DNA of 64,000 nucleotides from Hyphomicrobiales bacterium (lineage in GTDB: Bacteria > Pseudomonadota > Alphaproteobacteria > Rhizobiales > Rhizobiaceae): the NCBI GenBank assembly GCA_900468805.1, contig UEIF01000021.1, forward strand, positions 182,339 through 246,338, read 5' to 3'. The position numbers were made by a program, and so were the translations under genes. The notes below the pieces were generated by a model. The model did not search any database, had not been told where the DNA came from, and saw only the letters and a list, made by a program, of their open reading frames with translations. Of this stretch, positions 1-9,712 are shown in pieces. Within the stretch, counting starts at the first letter, position 1; every line of letters starts with the position of its first letter.

Positions 1-45
1 TGAGCATTCTGCGGGGCGAACGCGTTGTGCCCCAAGGAATGATCA

Positions 46-861
46 ATGAAACCGGCCCGCCTTATTATTCTAGCTGTCGCCGTGGTGGCAGCCGGCCTTG
101 CCGGTCTTCTTGCGATGAACATGGCCGGCAATCGTGGCGTCGTGACAAAGGTCCAGTCCGTCATCGAGAAGGAACCGAGCGTCAACATCCTGGTTTCCAG
201 CGCCAATCTTCCTGTCGGCGCGAGACTGGATGAGAAGGCCGTCCACTGGATGGCCTGGCCTCAGAATGGCGTTGTCCAGGGCTTCATTACCGAGACCGAT
301 CGGCCTGATGCCATCAAGGATCTGCAGGGGGCTGTCGTGCGCCTCCCGGTCTTCGAAGGAGAGCCGATCCGTCCGGAAAAGGTCGCCGATTCCAATAGCC
401 GCATCCTGTCCTCCCTGCTGCCTGCCGGCAAGCGCGCTGTGGCGACCGAAATCTCCGTTTCGACCGGCGCTGGTGGCTTCATCCTCCCCAACGACCGTGT
501 CGATGTCATCATGGTGCGCAAGGGGCAGGGCAGCGACAAATACATAACCGAAACCGTCCTGAGCAACGTTCGCGTCCTCGCCATCGACCAGCAGATCGAA
601 GAAAAGGAAGACGGCACCAAGGCAGCGGTCGGCACCACCGCAACGCTGGAGTTGACCCCCGATCAGACCAAGGTTCTGGCCGTCGCCCAGCAGATGGCCG
701 ATCGCCTTTCGCTTGCCCTGCGGTCGGTCGCCGATGCGCAGGAGCAGGACACCAGCGCGGCAGACTATCTGCTCAGCGGCGACAACGGCAGCGCACTCAT
801 CCAGGTCATCAAGTCCGGCTCCATCGTCACGGATGCCACCGGCTCAGTAAAGCCGGAGTAA
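46..861 (+). CDS. cpaB: Flp pilus assembly protein CpaB (RcpC)
   Basis: Periplasmic Tad-pilus component thought to work with the outer-membrane secretin. The 271-residue product has one N-terminal membrane anchor (about residues 4-24), then a SAF-like domain (about 50-115, containing SSANLPVGARL) and an RcpC/CpaB region. Length fits the family. The ATG is chosen because AAGGA lies at 34-38 with a 7-base spacer. It heads the visible part of a plus-strand operon; cpaC starts 5 bases after its stop. The prepilin peptidase (cpaA) and the pilin gene, which usually precede it, would lie outside the window. Identification is strong from motif content and operon order. Confidence 0.93.
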   Translation: MKPARLIILAVAVVAAGLAGLLAMNMAGNRGVVTKVQSVIEKEPSVNILVSSANLPVGARLDEKAVHWMAWPQNGVVQGFITETDRPDAIKDLQGAVVRLPVFEGEPIRPEKVADSNSRILSSLLPAGKRAVATEISVSTGAGGFILPNDRVDVIMVRKGQGSDKYITETVLSNVRVLAIDQQIEEKEDGTKAAVGTTATLELTPDQTKVLAVAQQMADRLSLALRSVADAQEQDTSAADYLLSGDNGSALIQVIKSGSIVTDATGSVKPE

Positions 862-866
862 AGGAA

Positions 867-2378
867 ATGCAGATGGGCAACTCGACACAGCGCACCAGGC
901 TTTTCCTCACCGGCTGCCTTTCCCTGGCAATGGCTGCCGCCGGCATCACGCCGCTCTCCTTTATCGCATCCTCGGGCATCGAACAGGCCAATGCCGCGTC
1001 GGAAAGCCTCATCCGCATATCGCAGGGCGGCCCCGGCGCACATCGCCGTGTGAAGCTCGGTCTCAACAAGGCCGTTGTCGTCGATCTGCCTGAAGACGCG
1101 CACGATATTCTCGTTTCGGATCCGGTCATGGCCGATGCCGTGACCCGCACCTCGCGGCGCATCTACCTGTTCGGCAAGAAGGTCGGGCAGACCAATATTT
1201 TTGTGTTCGGCGCCAGCGGCGAAGAGGTCATCAGCCTCGATGTCGAGATCGAACGCGACGTCTCGGGTCTCGAGACCAATCTGCGCCGCTTTATCCCGGA
1301 CTCCGCCATCAAGGTCGAGATCGTTTCCGACAATATCGTACTGACCGGTACCGTTCGCACACCTCAGGACGCCACGCAGGCGGCAGCGCTCGCCAAGGCC
1401 TTCCTGAAAGGCGGCGAGGCCACGACGCGCTCGCAAAGTATTTCCGGCAGCGGTGGAGACAATTCGGTTGCGCTGTTTAACGAAAGCCGTCAGGAATCCC
1501 AGGTCGTCAACCTCCTGAAGATCGATGGCGAAGACCAGGTTACCCTCAAGGTGACGATCGCCGAAGTCCGGCGTGAAGTCCTGAAACAGCTTGGTTTCGA
1601 CAATCTCGTCACCAATTCCTCGGGTATGACCGTCGCCCAGCTCGGCACCCCATCGGCAGATGGCGCCACATCCGTCTTCGGTGGTGGCCTCGCGGCACTG
1701 TTCAAGAGCTCGATCGGCAAATACGATATTTCGACCTATCTGAATGCACTGGAACAGGGCAAGGTCGTCCGCACGCTTGCCGAGCCGACGCTGACGGCGA
1801 TTTCCGGCCAGGCCGCAACCTTCAATTCCGGCGGCCAGGTTCTCTACTCGACGACGGACAACAACGGCAATGTGACCGTCGTGCCCTATAATTACGGTAT
1901 CAATCTGGCCTTCAAGCCGGTCGTGCTTTCGTCCGGCCGCATCGCCCTGCAGATCAAGACCAATGTCTCCGAGCCGGCGCCGTCCGCATCGGGTGCCGCG
2001 CCGACCTATCAGCGCCGATCTGCCGAAACCTCGGTCGAGCTCCCCTCGGGCGGTTCGATCGCTCTTGCGGGTCTCATCCGCGACAATGTCTCCCAGACGA
2101 TGGGCGGCACACCGGGCGTCTCGAAGATCCCGCTTCTCGGTACGCTCTTCCGCCAGAAGGGGTTTGAGCGCCAGGAGACGGAGCTGGTCATTATTGCGAC
2201 GCCCTATCTGGTGCGTCCGGTGGCGCGCAATCAGCTCAATCGGCCTGATGACAATTTCAGCCCGACGAATGACGCCTCCGCCTTCTTCATGAACCGCGTC
2301 AACAAGGTTTACGGCAGCTCTCAGGCGCCGGTTGCCGATGCGCAGTTCCACGGTTCCATCGGATTTATCTACAAATGA
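867..2378 (+). CDS. cpaC: Tad pilus secretin CpaC (RcpA)
   Basis: Outer-membrane secretin through which the Flp pilus leaves the cell. The 503-residue product has a long signal peptide ending near residue 43 (ANA/A), the pilus-type N-terminal domain (about 50-125), a BON-like segment (about 130-190) and the C-terminal secretin domain (about 270-450, with LPSGGSIALAGLI and TPGVSKIPLLGTLF). Length and domain order are typical. Its last bases overlap the first possible start of cpaD (ATGA), which suggests coupled translation. Confidence 0.95.
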   Translation: MQMGNSTQRTRLFLTGCLSLAMAAAGITPLSFIASSGIEQANAASESLIRISQGGPGAHRRVKLGLNKAVVVDLPEDAHDILVSDPVMADAVTRTSRRIYLFGKKVGQTNIFVFGASGEEVISLDVEIERDVSGLETNLRRFIPDSAIKVEIVSDNIVLTGTVRTPQDATQAAALAKAFLKGGEATTRSQSISGSGGDNSVALFNESRQESQVVNLLKIDGEDQVTLKVTIAEVRREVLKQLGFDNLVTNSSGMTVAQLGTPSADGATSVFGGGLAALFKSSIGKYDISTYLNALEQGKVVRTLAEPTLTAISGQAATFNSGGQVLYSTTDNNGNVTVVPYNYGINLAFKPVVLSSGRIALQIKTNVSEPAPSASGAAPTYQRRSAETSVELPSGGSIALAGLIRDNVSQTMGGTPGVSKIPLLGTLFRQKGFERQETELVIIATPYLVRPVARNQLNRPDDNFSPTNDASAFFMNRVNKVYGSSQAPVADAQFHGSIGFIYK

Positions 2379-3127
2379 GCGAGGCGCGGTCTGAACCGAT
2401 GAAAACGAACAGAGATCAGGCGATGGCCCATTGGAGCGCGAAACATTCCCGCACGACAAAGCCTCTGCTCGTGGCTGCATCACTCGCCGTTGCAATTCTT
2501 TCTGGCTGCGCCGGTCCACGTGATCAGCTGACGACCGGCGGTATCCCTGATGATTACCGGGAGCGCCATCCCATCGTTGTGACGGAAGCCGAACAGACGG
2601 TTGATATTCCCGTTGCCTCCAGCGATCGCCGCCTGACGATCGCACAGCGCGAGCTGATCCGCGGCTTTGCGCAAAATTACGTGTCGCGCGCCTCTGGCCC
2701 GGTCTACATCCTGTCTCCTCAGGGTTCGGCAAATGCGGGAGCAGCGCACGCCTTGCGCGGTCAGGTTCGTGCCGAACTTGCTTCGCGCGGCATTGCCAGC
2801 AGCAGGATCATCAATACGTCCTATGCGGCAACCGGCGTTCTCGACGCGGCGCCGATACGCTTGAGCTTCACCGGTACGACGGCGGTAACGACCCAGTGCG
2901 GTCAGTGGCCGAAGGATATTTCCGCAGATTTCAGCAACCAGAATTACTACAATTTCGGCTGCGCTTCGCAGAACAACCTCGCCGCACAGGTCGCCAATCC
3001 GGAAGATTTCGTCGCGCCGCGCGGCATGACCCCGATCGATGCGGAGCGGCGTAACGAGGCGATCACGGAATACCGGACGACGACGTCCACCATCGAGGAT
3101 GTCGATTCCGGCCAGACCGGTTTCTGA
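2375..3127 (+). CDS. cpaD: Tad pilus lipoprotein CpaD
   Basis: Outer-membrane lipoprotein of the Flp pilus machine, thought to help the secretin. The product of up to 250 residues has a lipoprotein signal with lipobox LSGC (lipidated Cys near residue 47 from the first ATG). The CpaD domain follows, with FAQNYVSR and the C-terminal CASQNNLAAQVANPEDFVAPR that is typical of the family. The first ATG (2375) overlaps the cpaC stop as ATGA; ATGs at 2399 and 2423 would give a more ordinary signal length, so the start is uncertain. cpaE follows after 17 bases. Confidence 0.92.
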   Translation: MSEARSEPMKTNRDQAMAHWSAKHSRTTKPLLVAASLAVAILSGCAGPRDQLTTGGIPDDYRERHPIVVTEAEQTVDIPVASSDRRLTIAQRELIRGFAQNYVSRASGPVYILSPQGSANAGAAHALRGQVRAELASRGIASSRIINTSYAATGVLDAAPIRLSFTGTTAVTTQCGQWPKDISADFSNQNYYNFGCASQNNLAAQVANPEDFVAPRGMTPIDAERRNEAITEYRTTTSTIEDVDSGQTGF

Positions 3128-3144
3128 TCAGGCGGGATAGAACG

Positions 3145-4422
3145 ATGAGCACCGTCGACTACGAGATCAAGAATACCAGCGAGCTCCGCCATGCCGAAGA
3201 AGCGATGCGCATGGGCGAACTGGAAAACATGCGGCCGCTGCCGCGCATCTCCGTTCATGCCTTCTGCGAAAGCGAAGGACTGCAGCGGGTGATGGAGCGT
3301 TGCGCCAATGACCGGCGCATGTCGAAAGTCAGTCTGCGCATCACCAGCGGCGGCACGGCTGCTGCCGCAAACATGTTCTCAGGCGCACCGACGCCGAACC
3401 TGATTATCATCGAGACCAGGGCGAACTCCGCCGGCCTGCTCGCCGAACTGGCTCCGCTCGCTGCCGTCTGCGATCCCTCGACCAAGGTCATCATCGTCGG
3501 CTATTACAACGATATCGGCCTCTACCGCGATCTGATCCGCAACGGCATTTCCGAATATATGGTTCAACCTGTCGCCATGCCCGATATCATGGGCGCGATG
3601 GCGACGATCTTCGTCGATCCGGAAGCCGAGCCGCTTGGCCGCAGCATTGCCTTTATCGGCGCCAAGGGTGGTGTCGGCGCATCGACCGTCGCTCATAATT
3701 GCGCCTTCGGCATCTCGAACCTGTTCTCGACCGAAACGATCCTGGCCGATCTCGACCTGCCCTACGGCACGGCGAACATCGATTTCGATCAGGATCCGGC
3801 CCAGGGCATTGCCGAGGCCGTCTTTGCGCCGGAGCGGCTGGATGAGGTTTTCCTCGACCGCCTGCTGACGAAGTGCTCGGAACATCTTTCCCTGCTGGCC
3901 GCCCCCTCGCTTCTTGACCGCGCCTATGATTTCGAGGGCCAGGCCTTCCAGCCTGTCATGGATGTGCTGCAGCGCAGCGCGCCTGTCACGGTGCTCGACG
4001 TTCCGCATGCCTGGTCGGACTGGACCCGTACGGTCCTGTCAAGCGCTGACGAAGTGGTTATCTGCGCCGTTCCCGATCTCGCCAACCTGCGCAACACCAA
4101 GAACATGCTTGATGCGCTGCGCAAGATACGCCCGAACGACAAGCTGCCGCATCTCATTCTCAATCAGGTCGGTATGCCGAAGCGGCCGGAAATCTCGATT
4201 TCCGATTTCTGCGAACCGCTGGAAGTCGAGCCGATTGCCATCATTCCCTTCGATATCGGCCTCTTTGGCAACGCCGCCAACAGTGGCCGGATGATTTCGG
4301 AGGTCGATCCGAAATCTCCGACGGCGGAGACCTTTTCGCAGATCTCGCACATCGTCACCGGTCGCGTGGCAATCAAGAAATCCAGGAAGGGCGGCCTTCT
4401 CGGCCTTCTGAAGCGCAAGTAA
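3145..4422 (+). CDS. cpaE: Pilus assembly ATPase-like CpaE (TadZ)
   Basis: Cytoplasmic ParA/MinD-like protein that places the Tad machine, often at the pole. The 425-residue product has an atypical receiver-like domain (about 35-160) and then a ParA-type domain. Its P-loop GAKGGVGAS (172-180) is a deviant Walker A in which the usual final GKT/S is changed to GAS. The C-terminus is basic (KKSRKGGLLGLLKRK), possibly for membrane contact. It sits between cpaD and cpaF as in other alphaproteobacterial cpa/ctp operons. Confidence 0.94.
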   Translation: MSTVDYEIKNTSELRHAEEAMRMGELENMRPLPRISVHAFCESEGLQRVMERCANDRRMSKVSLRITSGGTAAAANMFSGAPTPNLIIIETRANSAGLLAELAPLAAVCDPSTKVIIVGYYNDIGLYRDLIRNGISEYMVQPVAMPDIMGAMATIFVDPEAEPLGRSIAFIGAKGGVGASTVAHNCAFGISNLFSTETILADLDLPYGTANIDFDQDPAQGIAEAVFAPERLDEVFLDRLLTKCSEHLSLLAAPSLLDRAYDFEGQAFQPVMDVLQRSAPVTVLDVPHAWSDWTRTVLSSADEVVICAVPDLANLRNTKNMLDALRKIRPNDKLPHLILNQVGMPKRPEISISDFCEPLEVEPIAIIPFDIGLFGNAANSGRMISEVDPKSPTAETFSQISHIVTGRVAIKKSRKGGLLGLLKRK

Positions 4423-4445
4423 ACGAGTAGAATTGGATCGGCTCA

Positions 4446-5921
4446 ATGTTCGGAAAACGCGGAAATGATGGTTTCGGAAAGGCCGGTGCCGGCGGTATCG
4501 CCGCTCCGCCGCCACCGATGCCGGCTGCCGCCCCATCCGGTCCCGCGGTGCTTGTCGAGCCGTCGCGCGAACCTGTCCGCCAGCAGGTGACGCCGCCGCC
4601 GATGCAGACGCCGCAGCGCAAGCGCCCGGCCCGCACGGACGAATATTACGATACCAAGGCGCAGGTTTTTTCCGCGCTGATCGATACGATCGACCTCTCG
4701 CAGCTCTCGAAGCTGGATGGCGAAAGCGCGCGCGAGGAAATCCGCGATATCGTCAACGATATCATCACCATCAAGAATTTCGCCATGTCGATCTCCGAGC
4801 AGGAGGAACTGCTCGAGGATATCTGCAACGATGTGCTGGGCTACGGTCCGCTGGAGCCGTTGCTGGCGCGCGACGACATTGCCGATATCATGGTCAACGG
4901 CGCGGGCCAGACCTTCATCGAAGTCGGCGGCAAGACGATCGAATCCGAAATCCGCTTCCGCGACAATTCGCAGCTTCTGTCGATCTGCCAGCGCATCGTC
5001 AGCCAGGTCGGCCGCCGCGTCGATGAGTCGAGCCCGATCTGCGACGCGCGCCTGCCCGACGGCTCGCGCGTCAACGTCATCGCGCCGCCGCTTTCGCTCG
5101 ATGGCCCGGCGCTCACCATCCGCAAATTCAAGAAAGACAAGTTGACGCTCGATCAGCTGGTGCGCTTCGGGGCCATTACGCCTGAAGGCGCGACGGTACT
5201 GCAGATCATCGGCCGCGTCCGCTGCAACGTCATCATCTCCGGTGGTACGGGTTCGGGCAAGACCACGCTCTTGAACTGCCTGACGAACTACATCGACCGC
5301 GACGAGCGCGTCATCACCTGCGAGGATACGGCCGAACTGCAGCTCCAGCAGCCGCATGTCGTGCGTCTCGAAACCCGCCCGCCGAATATCGAAGGCGAGG
5401 GCGAGATCACCATGCGTGATCTGGTCAAGAACTGCCTGCGCATGCGTCCCGAACGCATCATCGTCGGCGAAGTGCGCGGACCTGAGGTTTTCGACCTCCT
5501 GCAGGCCATGAACACCGGTCACGACGGTTCCATGGGCACCATCCACGCCAACAACCCGCGTGAATGCTTGAGCCGTATGGAATCGATGATCGCCATGGGC
5601 GGCTTCACCTTGCCGGCAAAGACCGTGCGCGAGATCATCTCCTCCTCGATCGACGTCATCATCCAGGCCCAGCGCCTGCGCGACGGTTCGCGCCGCATCA
5701 CCCAGATCACCGAAGTGGTCGGCATGGAAGGTGACGTCATCATCACCCAGGACCTGATGCGCTACGAAATCGACGGCGAGGACGCGAGCGGTCGTCTGAT
5801 CGGCCGCCATATGTCTACCGGTATCGGCAAGCCGCATTTCTGGGACCGCGCCCGCTATTACAACGAAGACAAACGCCTCGCCGCTGCGCTCGACGAGCTG
5901 GAAGCGAAATCGAAGGACTGA
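4446..5921 (+). CDS. cpaF: Tad secretion ATPase CpaF (TadA)
   Basis: Hexameric type II/IV secretion ATPase that drives Flp pilus assembly from the cytoplasmic face. The 491-residue product has a Pro/Ala-rich N-terminal tail (about 1-70), then the T2SE core with Walker [10 protein letters not shown] at 266-274, an Asp box (CEDTAELQL), Walker B region ([14 protein letters not shown]) and the His box ([14 protein letters not shown]). All catalytic motifs look intact. tadB begins one base after its stop. Confidence 0.96.
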   Translation: MFGKRGNDGFGKAGAGGIAAPPPPMPAAAPSGPAVLVEPSREPVRQQVTPPPMQTPQRKRPARTDEYYDTKAQVFSALIDTIDLSQLSKLDGESAREEIRDIVNDIITIKNFAMSISEQEELLEDICNDVLGYGPLEPLLARDDIADIMVNGAGQTFIEVGGKTIESEIRFRDNSQLLSICQRIVSQVGRRVDESSPICDARLPDGSRVNVIAPPLSLDGPALTIRKFKKDKLTLDQLVRFGAITPEGATVLQIIGRVRCNVIISGGTGSGKTTLLNCLTNYIDRDERVITCEDTAELQLQQPHVVRLETRPPNIEGEGEITMRDLVKNCLRMRPERIIVGEVRGPEVFDLLQAMNTGHDGSMGTIHANNPRECLSRMESMIAMGGFTLPAKTVREIISSSIDVIIQAQRLRDGSRRITQITEVVGMEGDVIITQDLMRYEIDGEDASGRLIGRHMSTGIGKPHFWDRARYYNEDKRLAAALDELEAKSKD

Positions 5922-5922
5922 G

Positions 5923-6930
5923 ATGTTCGGCATCGATCCGACAGTACTGGCAATCGTCGTTCTCGCAGCCGTTGCGGCGGCCGGGGTGAGTTATGCCGTA
6001 TTGTTCTCGCGTATCGAGAGCGACAAGAAGTCGGCAAGCCGCATCAACCGTGTCAAATCGGCCGAAGTCGATCGTACAAAGGTCAAGGCTGCGCGCGACC
6101 GCGTTCAGGAACTGTCGAAGCGTCGCAAATCGGTGCAGGACAATCTCAAGGATCTGGAAAAGCGGCAGCTTGAGAAAACCAAGAAGACGTTGTCGCTTAA
6201 GTCTCGTCTCACTCAAGCCGGCTTACCGATCACCCCGGCTCGGTTTTATCTCTTCAGCGCGCTCTTTGCCCTTGTCCTGCTTCTGCTGTTGCTAATTGTC
6301 GGTGCATCGCTTGTCGTCATGCTGGGCGTTGCGGTCGTGGCGGGGTTGGGCCTGCCGCGCTGGGTCGTCGGCTTCCTCGTCAAGCGTCGTCAAAACAAAT
6401 TCCTCGACGAGTTTCCGAATGCGCTCGACGTCATCGTCCGCTCCATTCGCTCCGGTCTGCCGCTGAACGATGCAATCCGCCTGATCGCCAATGAAGGGGT
6501 GGAACCGGTCAAGGGCGAGTTCCGCCGCATCATTGAAGCACAGCAGGTCGGCCTCAGCATCCCGGATGCCTGTGCCCGCATGACCAATCAGATGCCGCTG
6601 CAGGAAGTCAATTTCTTCGCAATCGTCATTGCCATCCAGTCGCAGGCCGGCGGCAACCTGTCGGAAGCGATCGGCAATCTTTCCAAGGTGCTGCGCGATC
6701 GCAAGAAGATGAAAGCCAAGGTGAAGGCGCTCTCCATGGAGGCCAAGGCATCGGCCTGCATTATCGGCGCACTGCCCTTTATCGTCGCTTTGCTCGTCTA
6801 CATAAGCTCGCCGAATTACATCATGGTCCTGTTCACCGACCCGCGCGGCCACTTCATCCTGGGCTTCTCCGCCATCTGGATGTCGATCGGCATCTTCGTG
6901 ATGCGCAACATGGTCAATTTCGATATCTAG
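5923..6930 (+). CDS. tadB: Tad pilus inner-membrane protein TadB
   Basis: Polytopic inner-membrane platform protein of the T2SSF family, partner of TadC. The 335-residue product has an N-terminal helix (about 4-28), a charged cytoplasmic stretch, a helix pair near residues 105-150, the T2SSF domain (about 165-290, with LDVIVRSIRSGLPLNDAI and IAIQSQAGGNLSEAIGNLS) and C-terminal helices. It starts one base after the cpaF stop, so the two are probably translationally coupled. Confidence 0.95.
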   Translation: MFGIDPTVLAIVVLAAVAAAGVSYAVLFSRIESDKKSASRINRVKSAEVDRTKVKAARDRVQELSKRRKSVQDNLKDLEKRQLEKTKKTLSLKSRLTQAGLPITPARFYLFSALFALVLLLLLLIVGASLVVMLGVAVVAGLGLPRWVVGFLVKRRQNKFLDEFPNALDVIVRSIRSGLPLNDAIRLIANEGVEPVKGEFRRIIEAQQVGLSIPDACARMTNQMPLQEVNFFAIVIAIQSQAGGNLSEAIGNLSKVLRDRKKMKAKVKALSMEAKASACIIGALPFIVALLVYISSPNYIMVLFTDPRGHFILGFSAIWMSIGIFVMRNMVNFDI

Positions 6931-6945
6931 CGGAAGGAAGGCACC

Positions 6946-7926
6946 ATGTCGGCGGAACTTGCAGCGAAATTGACCGATCCCTCCATGCTTGTGGCTGTCC
7001 TCGTCGCGATCGCTGTCTTCGCTACGTTTTACACGCTGGCCGTTCCTTTCTTCGAACGTGGCGACCTCAACAAGCGCATGAAGGCCGTCTCTACCGAACG
7101 CGAGCAGATCCGCGCCCGCGAACGGGCGCGGATGAATGATACCGGCGCCAAGGCAACGCTCAGAAGTCAGAACAACCGGTCCACCCGGCAGATCGTCGAG
7201 CGCTTCAATCTACGCAAGGCGCTTGTCGACGAAAACACGGTGAACAAACTGCGCGCGGCGGGCTTGCGCTCGGAGAACGCACTGAACACCTTCCTCGTCG
7301 CACGCTTTCTTCTGCCTTTCATTTTTATGGCCGTTGCAACCTTCTGGGTATTCGGTCTTGGGAACCTTGCCAGCAAGGGTCCGGCCATACAGTTCCTGGC
7401 CGTCATCGGCATCGCTTATCTGGGTTTCTACGCGCCGAACATCTATATCTCCAACCGCATGGGCAAGCGTCAGCACTCCATCAAGCGGGCCTGGCCGGAC
7501 GCACTGGACCTGATGCTGATCTGCGTGGAATCCGGTATTTCCGTCGAAGCGGCCATGCGCCGTGTTTCCGAAGAGCTCGGCGAACAGTCGCCGGCGCTCG
7601 CCGAGGAAATGGTGCTGACGACCGCCGAGCTTTCCTTTCTGCCGGACCGCCGCGTCGCGCTCGAAAACCTGGCGATTCGTACCCAGATCGATCTTGTCCG
7701 TTCGGTTACCCAGGCGCTCATCCAGGCAGACCGTTACGGCACACCGGTCGCGAGCGCGCTTCGCGTGCTGGCGCAGGAAGGCCGCGACGAACGGATGAAC
7801 GAGGCGGAAAAGAAGGCTGCTGCGCTACCGCCGAAGCTGACCGTTCCGATGATCCTCTTCTTCCTGCCGGTGTTGGTCGCCGTCATCCTTGGTCCGGCCG
7901 GCATCCAGGTTGCGGACCGGTTCTGA
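6946..7926 (+). CDS. tadC: Tad pilus inner-membrane protein TadC
   Basis: Second T2SSF-family platform protein of the Tad machine. The 326-residue product has an N-terminal helix (about 15-35), a basic linker, two helices near 110-165, the T2SSF domain (about 180-300, with WPDALDLMLICVESGISVEAAM) and a final helix (LTVPMILFFLPVLVAVILGPAGI). GGAAGGAAGG-type bases ahead of the ATG give a good ribosome site. It is the last gene of the operon visible here; tadE, tadF and tadG do not follow it. Confidence 0.95.
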   Translation: MSAELAAKLTDPSMLVAVLVAIAVFATFYTLAVPFFERGDLNKRMKAVSTEREQIRARERARMNDTGAKATLRSQNNRSTRQIVERFNLRKALVDENTVNKLRAAGLRSENALNTFLVARFLLPFIFMAVATFWVFGLGNLASKGPAIQFLAVIGIAYLGFYAPNIYISNRMGKRQHSIKRAWPDALDLMLICVESGISVEAAMRRVSEELGEQSPALAEEMVLTTAELSFLPDRRVALENLAIRTQIDLVRSVTQALIQADRYGTPVASALRVLAQEGRDERMNEAEKKAAALPPKLTVPMILFFLPVLVAVILGPAGIQVADRF

Positions 7927-8049
7927 CGCTTGCCGCTCAGCGCAAATCCCGCTAGCTTGCGCCTCCACGTAACTGGCAAATGAGATGGGTCTCCATCGGG
8001 AGGCGCGGACGTTCCTGCCGCTCGCCTGGGCAATCCTCGATAACTTGAG

Positions 8050-8094
8050 CCAGCAAAAGTGCGTAGCGGTTTTACGGCCGGAATTGCGTGAAAA
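8050..8094. repeat. Rhizobial-type intergenic repeat, copy 1
   Basis: An intergenic segment with the pattern CAGCAAAAGTG, GCGGTTTT, CCGGAATTGCG. It closely matches the segment at 18535-18590 and more loosely the one at 11111-11162. Such short imperfect palindromes are common between rhizobial genes. It lies between tadC and the LysE-type gene. Confidence 0.6.
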
Positions 8095-8106
8095 TGGAGT
8101 TTTGCT

Positions 8107-8739
8107 ATGTCCTCCATGGGCATTTTTATCAGTATCATCAGTGCATTGATGATCGGCGCCATGAGCCCCGGTCCAAGTTTTGTCGTTGTCTCGCGCATTG
8201 CCATTTCCCGCTCGCGCTTTGATGGGCTCGCCGCCGCACTTGGCATGGGCGTCGGTGGCGTGACCTTTGCTATTCTCGCTCTTGCGGGCCTGACGGCGCT
8301 GCTCTCACAATTCGAGTGGCTCTATCTGGTGCTGAAGATCGCGGGCGGCGCCTATCTGATTTACATTGCCTTCGCGATCTGGAAGGGAGCGAGTGAACCA
8401 CTCGCGCTGTCAGGCGATATCGCCGGCAAAAGCATGCCGGCACGCAGTTTCACGGCCGCTCTGCTGACGCAGTTGAGCAATCCGAAGGCGATCGTGGTCT
8501 ACGCCAGTATCTTTGCGGCACTCTTGCCCAAAACCGTGCCGGTGGAGCTTTTGCTGGCGCTGCCCGTCGGTGTCTTCCTGGTGGAGGCGGGATGGTATGC
8601 GATTGTGGCATTTGCCTTTTCGGCCCATCGTCCGCGCAAGATCTATATCGCCGCCAAGGCCTGGATCGACAGGGCCGCAGGCGCGGTCATGGCTGGCCTC
8701 GGCCTGCGTCTCATCCTGTCCGGGTTGAGCGGCAAATAG
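8107..8739 (+). CDS. LysE family amino-acid/homoserine exporter
   Basis: Predicted inner-membrane exporter of the LysE/RhtB family; the substrate cannot be read from sequence. The 210-residue product is close to the family norm and has about six hydrophobic helices. The family signature appears at the N-terminus (ALMIGAMSPGPSFVVVSRIAIS, split by the helix turn) and the later LTQLSNPKAIVVYASIF motif is typical. It starts 180 bases after tadC with its own leader, so it is probably not part of the pilus operon. The end is one base from the convergent TadD-like gene. Confidence 0.88.
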   Translation: MSSMGIFISIISALMIGAMSPGPSFVVVSRIAISRSRFDGLAAALGMGVGGVTFAILALAGLTALLSQFEWLYLVLKIAGGAYLIYIAFAIWKGASEPLALSGDIAGKSMPARSFTAALLTQLSNPKAIVVYASIFAALLPKTVPVELLLALPVGVFLVEAGWYAIVAFAFSAHRPRKIYIAAKAWIDRAAGAVMAGLGLRLILSGLSGK

Positions 8740-8740
8740 T

Positions 8741-9574
8741 TCAGTTGGTATTGCTGGCGGCGACGGACGTCGTGTCTTTCGCCGCAAGCTTCTGCCAGGA
8801 ATTCTGCTGGGAAAGCATGCCGCGCAGATAGGCGACGTTGGCGTCGGCCTGCTGCGGTGAGAGTTCGCGCCGCGCAATCTGCTCGGCCTCGGGAAAACGG
8901 CCCTGCAGCCCGACGACAAGGGCGAGGTTCTGGCGCACGCGGCTGTCGGCGGAAGGCTGGCCTGCCGCCGAGCGAAGATAGGTTTCCGCCGTGCGCAGAT
9001 CGCCCGTCAGGAGATAGGACATGCCGAGGTTGGAAAGGATCGACGGCTCGTTCGGCTGGATGTCGAGCGCGTCGCGGTAGCGCTGACGCGCGTCGTTTGG
9101 CTTGCCCATCTGATCGAGGATCGCGCCTTCCGCAGAGATCAGCCGCCAGTCGGGCCGATCGGGCGTCTGCGCCCTGCCGATGGTGTCCAGCGCCTGCTGA
9201 AGCTGCCCCGCGGCGGCCTGCGCCTTGCCATAGGCGGCAAGCACGTTGCGATCACCGGGATTGGCAATGGCGACCTGCTGCATGACGGCAAGCGCTTGTG
9301 CGTCGCGTCCGTTCATGCGCAGCAGATTGGCGTAGTTGACGCCGTTGACGGGATCGCGCGGGTTCTTCTCATAGGCCTGGCCGACGCGGTCGGTGGCGGC
9401 CCGCAATTCGTTGGCATCCATCTGCTCGACTGGCCTGTCGAGTTTCGGGATCGCACCGGTCGTCATCCGATCCTTTGATGTTGTCGAGCAGCCGCCGAGG
9501 GCGAGCATGGCGAGAAGAGCCACGGTTCCCTGAAAAACACGCTTCTTAAAAGGGGTAGAGGCCGAGAAGGGCAT
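8741..9574 (-). CDS. tadD: TadD-like TPR lipoprotein
   Basis: Tetratricopeptide lipoprotein resembling TadD, a Tad-pilus accessory that helps build the outer-membrane secretin. The 277-residue product has a lipoprotein signal with lipobox ALGGC (Cys 29) and at least three TPR units between about residues 60 and 230 (for example ALDIQPNEPSILSNLGMSYLLTGD, a classic TPR). It lies convergent to the LysE-type gene and close to the cpa operon but on the other strand. A general TPR protein is the alternative; the nearby pilus operon favours TadD. Confidence 0.82.
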   Translation of the reverse strand: MPFSASTPFKKRVFQGTVALLAMLALGGCSTTSKDRMTTGAIPKLDRPVEQMDANELRAATDRVGQAYEKNPRDPVNGVNYANLLRMNGRDAQALAVMQQVAIANPGDRNVLAAYGKAQAAAGQLQQALDTIGRAQTPDRPDWRLISAEGAILDQMGKPNDARQRYRDALDIQPNEPSILSNLGMSYLLTGDLRTAETYLRSAAGQPSADSRVRQNLALVVGLQGRFPEAEQIARRELSPQQADANVAYLRGMLSQQNSWQKLAAKDTTSVAASNTN

Positions 9575-9653
9575 TGCGCGTTCCTGAATAAATCGGCGCC
9601 TGACCTCGAAGCGGAACAGGGAAAGGTTTGACGCAATCTTCGCTCCAGCAATA

Positions 9654-9673
9654 GTCTGTTAACCCTAACAGAC
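9654..9673. promoter_or_regulatory. Perfect inverted repeat between tadD-like and aminopeptidase genes
   Basis: GTCTGTTA (9654-9661) and TAACAGAC (9666-9673) form perfect 8-base arms around ACCC. It sits in the divergent control region, about 40 bases before the aminopeptidase ATG and 80 bases before the tadD-like start. The arms suggest a dimeric repressor or activator site; the protein is unknown. Confidence 0.45.
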
Positions 9674-9712
9674 AGTTAAGAAGTGATTCTGCCCCTGCCG
9701 CTAAGGACAAAC

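Noticed and set aside
765..2732. 655-codon open frame on minus opposite cpaC and cpaD
   Set aside because: Arg/Asp/Gly-rich translation with no motif; it mirrors the codon bias of the plus-strand genes, which are firmly identified.
4443..5933. 496-codon open frame on minus opposite cpaF
   Set aside because: Covers the whole of cpaF in antisense; composition is that of a shadow frame.
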